7,134 bases of DNA, taken from NCBI RefSeq assembly GCF_905203285.1, contig NZ_CAJKVK010000099.1, forward strand, positions 1 to 7,134. The letters are read 5' to 3'. Below, piece after piece: positions 6,343 through 7,134 of this stretch. The DNA is from an uncultured Succinatimonas sp. (GTDB lineage Bacteria; Pseudomonadota; Gammaproteobacteria; Enterobacterales; Succinivibrionaceae). The notes under the pieces were generated by a model, which saw only the letters and a program-made list of their open reading frames with translations, made no database searches and was not told the origin of the DNA. Positions within the stretch are counted from its first letter, which is position 1, and each line of letters starts with the position of its first letter. A program made the position numbers and the translations under genes.

Positions 6343-6666
6343 ATGCACGATATTAATAAAATCTCAGCAATTTTAGATGAAATAGAACAAGAGTTACAAG
6401 TCTTGGAACATTGGGGCGGGGAAAAGAACAGACCCCACGAAAAAGCTTTTTTAAGTACCGCTCCTTTTTGTATCGATACTATGGATTTTCACCAATGGCT
6501 TGAGTATGTATTGGTTGCGAAAATGCGTCAACTGATAAAAGAGGGTAAGCCACTGCCTAAAAAAATGCTCCTTCATCCTGCCGCTCAAGAGTATTGGCGG
6601 GGAAATTGGGCAAAATACCGCAGATTAATCGGGGTATTAAGAAAGCTTGATGAATGTTTTAAGTAG
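6343..6666 (+). CDS. yqcC: YqcC family protein (DUF446)
   Basis: A small soluble protein of unknown function, 107 residues against 109 for E. coli YqcC. The family core is clear: an N-terminal helix with a QxLExW-like segment (LQVLEHW), then STAPFCIDTMDFHQWLEYVL at about 38-57 (E. coli STQPFFMDTMEPLEWLQWVL), then KEGKPLP and a C-terminal helix ending LRKLDECF (E. coli AELEKLDALF). In E. coli the gene sits beside truC, the tRNA pseudouridine-65 synthase. truC is absent here and a tRNA gene follows instead. The ATG has only a weak purine-rich ribosome site (GAAAAG). It diverges from the zipper gene, so the two may share control sequences. No clear terminator follows it. Confidence 0.9.
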   Translation: MHDINKISAILDEIEQELQVLEHWGGEKNRPHEKAFLSTAPFCIDTMDFHQWLEYVLVAKMRQLIKEGKPLPKKMLLHPAAQEYWRGNWAKYRRLIGVLRKLDECFK

Positions 6667-6720
6667 TTAAGTATGTTTATATTAGTCGTTTACCTTATCT
6701 ATCGCTGTACAAGTATTTTT

Positions 6721-6749
6721 TTGATTAAATTTTAATAATGAGCTAAAAT
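6721..6749 (+). promoter_or_regulatory. Promoter of tRNA-Gly
   Basis: TTGATT (6721-6726, 4 of 6) and TAAAAT (6744-6749, 5 of 6) are separated by exactly 17 bp. The predicted start is near 6756, about 37 nt before the mature tRNA. This would transcribe the tRNA independently of yqcC. Confidence 0.7.
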
Positions 6750-6792
6750 ACCTCGAACAATTTGAGACGTATCTATTAAAAGCACTTGTAAT

Positions 6793-6866
6793 GCGAGCGT
6801 AGTTCAATGGTAGAACAGGAGCTTCCCAAGCTTCTGACGCGGGTTCGATTCCCGTCGCTCGCTCCA
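6793..6866 (+). tRNA. tRNA-Gly (anticodon CCC)
   Basis: A 74-nt cloverleaf including an encoded CCA. The acceptor arm GCGAGCG pairs fully with CGCTCGC. The D arm is GTTC/GAAC. The anticodon stem GGAGC/GCTTC (one G-T pair) encloses loop TTCCCAA, with anticodon CCC at 6825-6827. The T arm GCGGG/CCCGT encloses TTCGATT, and the discriminator base is T. It resembles E. coli glyU. It decodes GGG. It stands alone, with no second tRNA and no obvious terminator in the next ~130 bp. Confidence 0.97.
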
Positions 6867-6957
6867 TTTTATATGTACATTTCTCCTGCTTTGAGAATTA
6901 TCGTTAAAATTGTTCTTACATAAGTAATTAATATAATCTTTCCATTGTTTTATGTGG

Positions 6958-6980
6958 ATTAAAGACTAAAGATCTTTAAT
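6958..6980. repeat. Inverted repeat upstream of the GntR-like gene
   Basis: ATTAAAGA (6958-6965) and TCTTTAAT (6973-6980) form an 8-bp stem around a 7-nt loop. The same stretch contains the perfect 12-bp palindrome TAAAGATCTTTA (6967-6978). No T-run follows, so it is not a good terminator. It sits 20-43 bp upstream of the next start codon, where an operator would be expected. Confidence 0.5.
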
Positions 6981-6990
6981 TAGTATTAAA

Positions 6991-7063
6991 AGATAAGCGT
7001 ATGCAAGATTTTTTGTATTTTTTACCTAAAATATTTCGCCCCCAAACTAAGTTACGCTTATCT
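6991..7063. repeat. 11-bp inverted repeat spanning a start codon
   Basis: AGATAAGCGTA (6991-7001) is the exact reverse complement of TACGCTTATCT (7053-7063). The left arm covers the ribosome-binding region and the A of the ATG at 7001; the right arm lies inside codons 18-21. In mRNA this could close a hairpin with a ~51-nt loop that hides the start, or the arms may be paired protein sites. An 11-bp match could also be chance. Confidence 0.5.
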
Positions 7064-7134
7064 GCAAAAGATATAGTAATTAATCATGTAAAAAGTAAGA
7101 TTCTATCAAGAGAGTTATTACCAGGCGACAAATT
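7001..7134 (+). CDS. Probable GntR-family transcriptional regulator (5' part only)
   Basis: An open frame from ATG 7001 runs to the right edge: 44 complete codons plus two bases, with no stop. Residues about 24-44 read KDIVINHVKSKILSRELLPG followed by DK. This matches the first helix and turn of GntR winged-helix domains (typically xxIxxxIlsGeLkPGdkL). About 23 residues precede it, as is common in this family. The rest of the DNA-binding domain and the effector domain lie outside the window, so the subfamily and ligand are unknown. The nearest in-frame upstream stop is at 6977-6979 and no other ATG is available. The ribosome site (AGATAAG) is weak and lies within an inverted repeat, so the exact start is not certain. 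Confidence 0.65.
   Translation, partial: MQDFLYFLPKIFRPQTKLRLSAKDIVINHVKSKILSRELLPGDK

Noticed and set aside
6682..6867. Minus-strand 61-codon ORF beginning MERATGIEPASEAWEAP
   Set aside because: Its first part is the antisense of the tRNA-Gly gene. This peptide is a familiar spurious translation of tRNA complements, and the ORF has no separate support.
1..7134. CRISPR array, prophage, toxin-antitoxin or defence island
   Set aside because: No regularly spaced repeats, transposase, integrase or recognisable toxin or defence gene was found. The content is metabolic and housekeeping genes.

Overview
The window looks like chromosome of a moderately AT-rich gammaproteobacterium. GalR, GalE, GalT, GalK, RuvX (YqgF) and YqcC all align closely with their Escherichia coli counterparts, and DnaC-type loaders and YqcC are typical of that class. 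AT-rich intergenic regions, and a gene order that differs from E. coli outside galETK, suggest a lineage outside the Enterobacteriaceae. A host-associated family such as Succinivibrionaceae or Pasteurellaceae is a guess.

Layout. (1) Bases 1-892, minus strand: a GalR-type LacI-family repressor whose C-terminus runs off the left edge. (2) Bases 893-1293: a 401-bp divergent control region with two GalR-type operators, one next to galR and one overlapping the -10 of the galE promoter. (3) Bases 1294-4536, plus strand: galE-galT-galK, the Leloir pathway, closed by an intrinsic terminator at about 4555-4600. There is no galM and no sugar transporter in this unit. (4) Bases 4661-5926: a promoter followed by a DnaC-like AAA+ ATPase gene that overlaps ruvX by four bases. 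The ATPase keeps its P-loop but has lost other residues needed for hydrolysis. (5) Bases 5923-6288, minus strand: an unrecognised 121-residue protein ending in a regular leucine zipper. Its stop codon overlaps that of ruvX. (6) Bases 6343-6666: a yqcC-family gene, divergent from the zipper gene. (7) Bases 6793-6866: tRNA-Gly(CCC) with its own good promoter. (8) From 7001 to the right edge: the first 44 codons of a probable GntR-family regulator, whose start codon lies inside one arm of an 11-bp inverted repeat.

How it works together. Galactose entering the cell would relieve GalR repression at the two operators. GalK then phosphorylates galactose, GalT exchanges it onto UDP-glucose, and GalE regenerates UDP-glucose and supplies UDP-galactose. 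The right half is a run of small housekeeping genes. Its most unusual member is the ATPase paired with ruvX. I see no insertion sequence, prophage, CRISPR array or defence system, and nothing that clearly forms a new multi-gene system. The best leads are the degenerate helicase-loader homologue, the zipper protein and the widely spaced operator pair.
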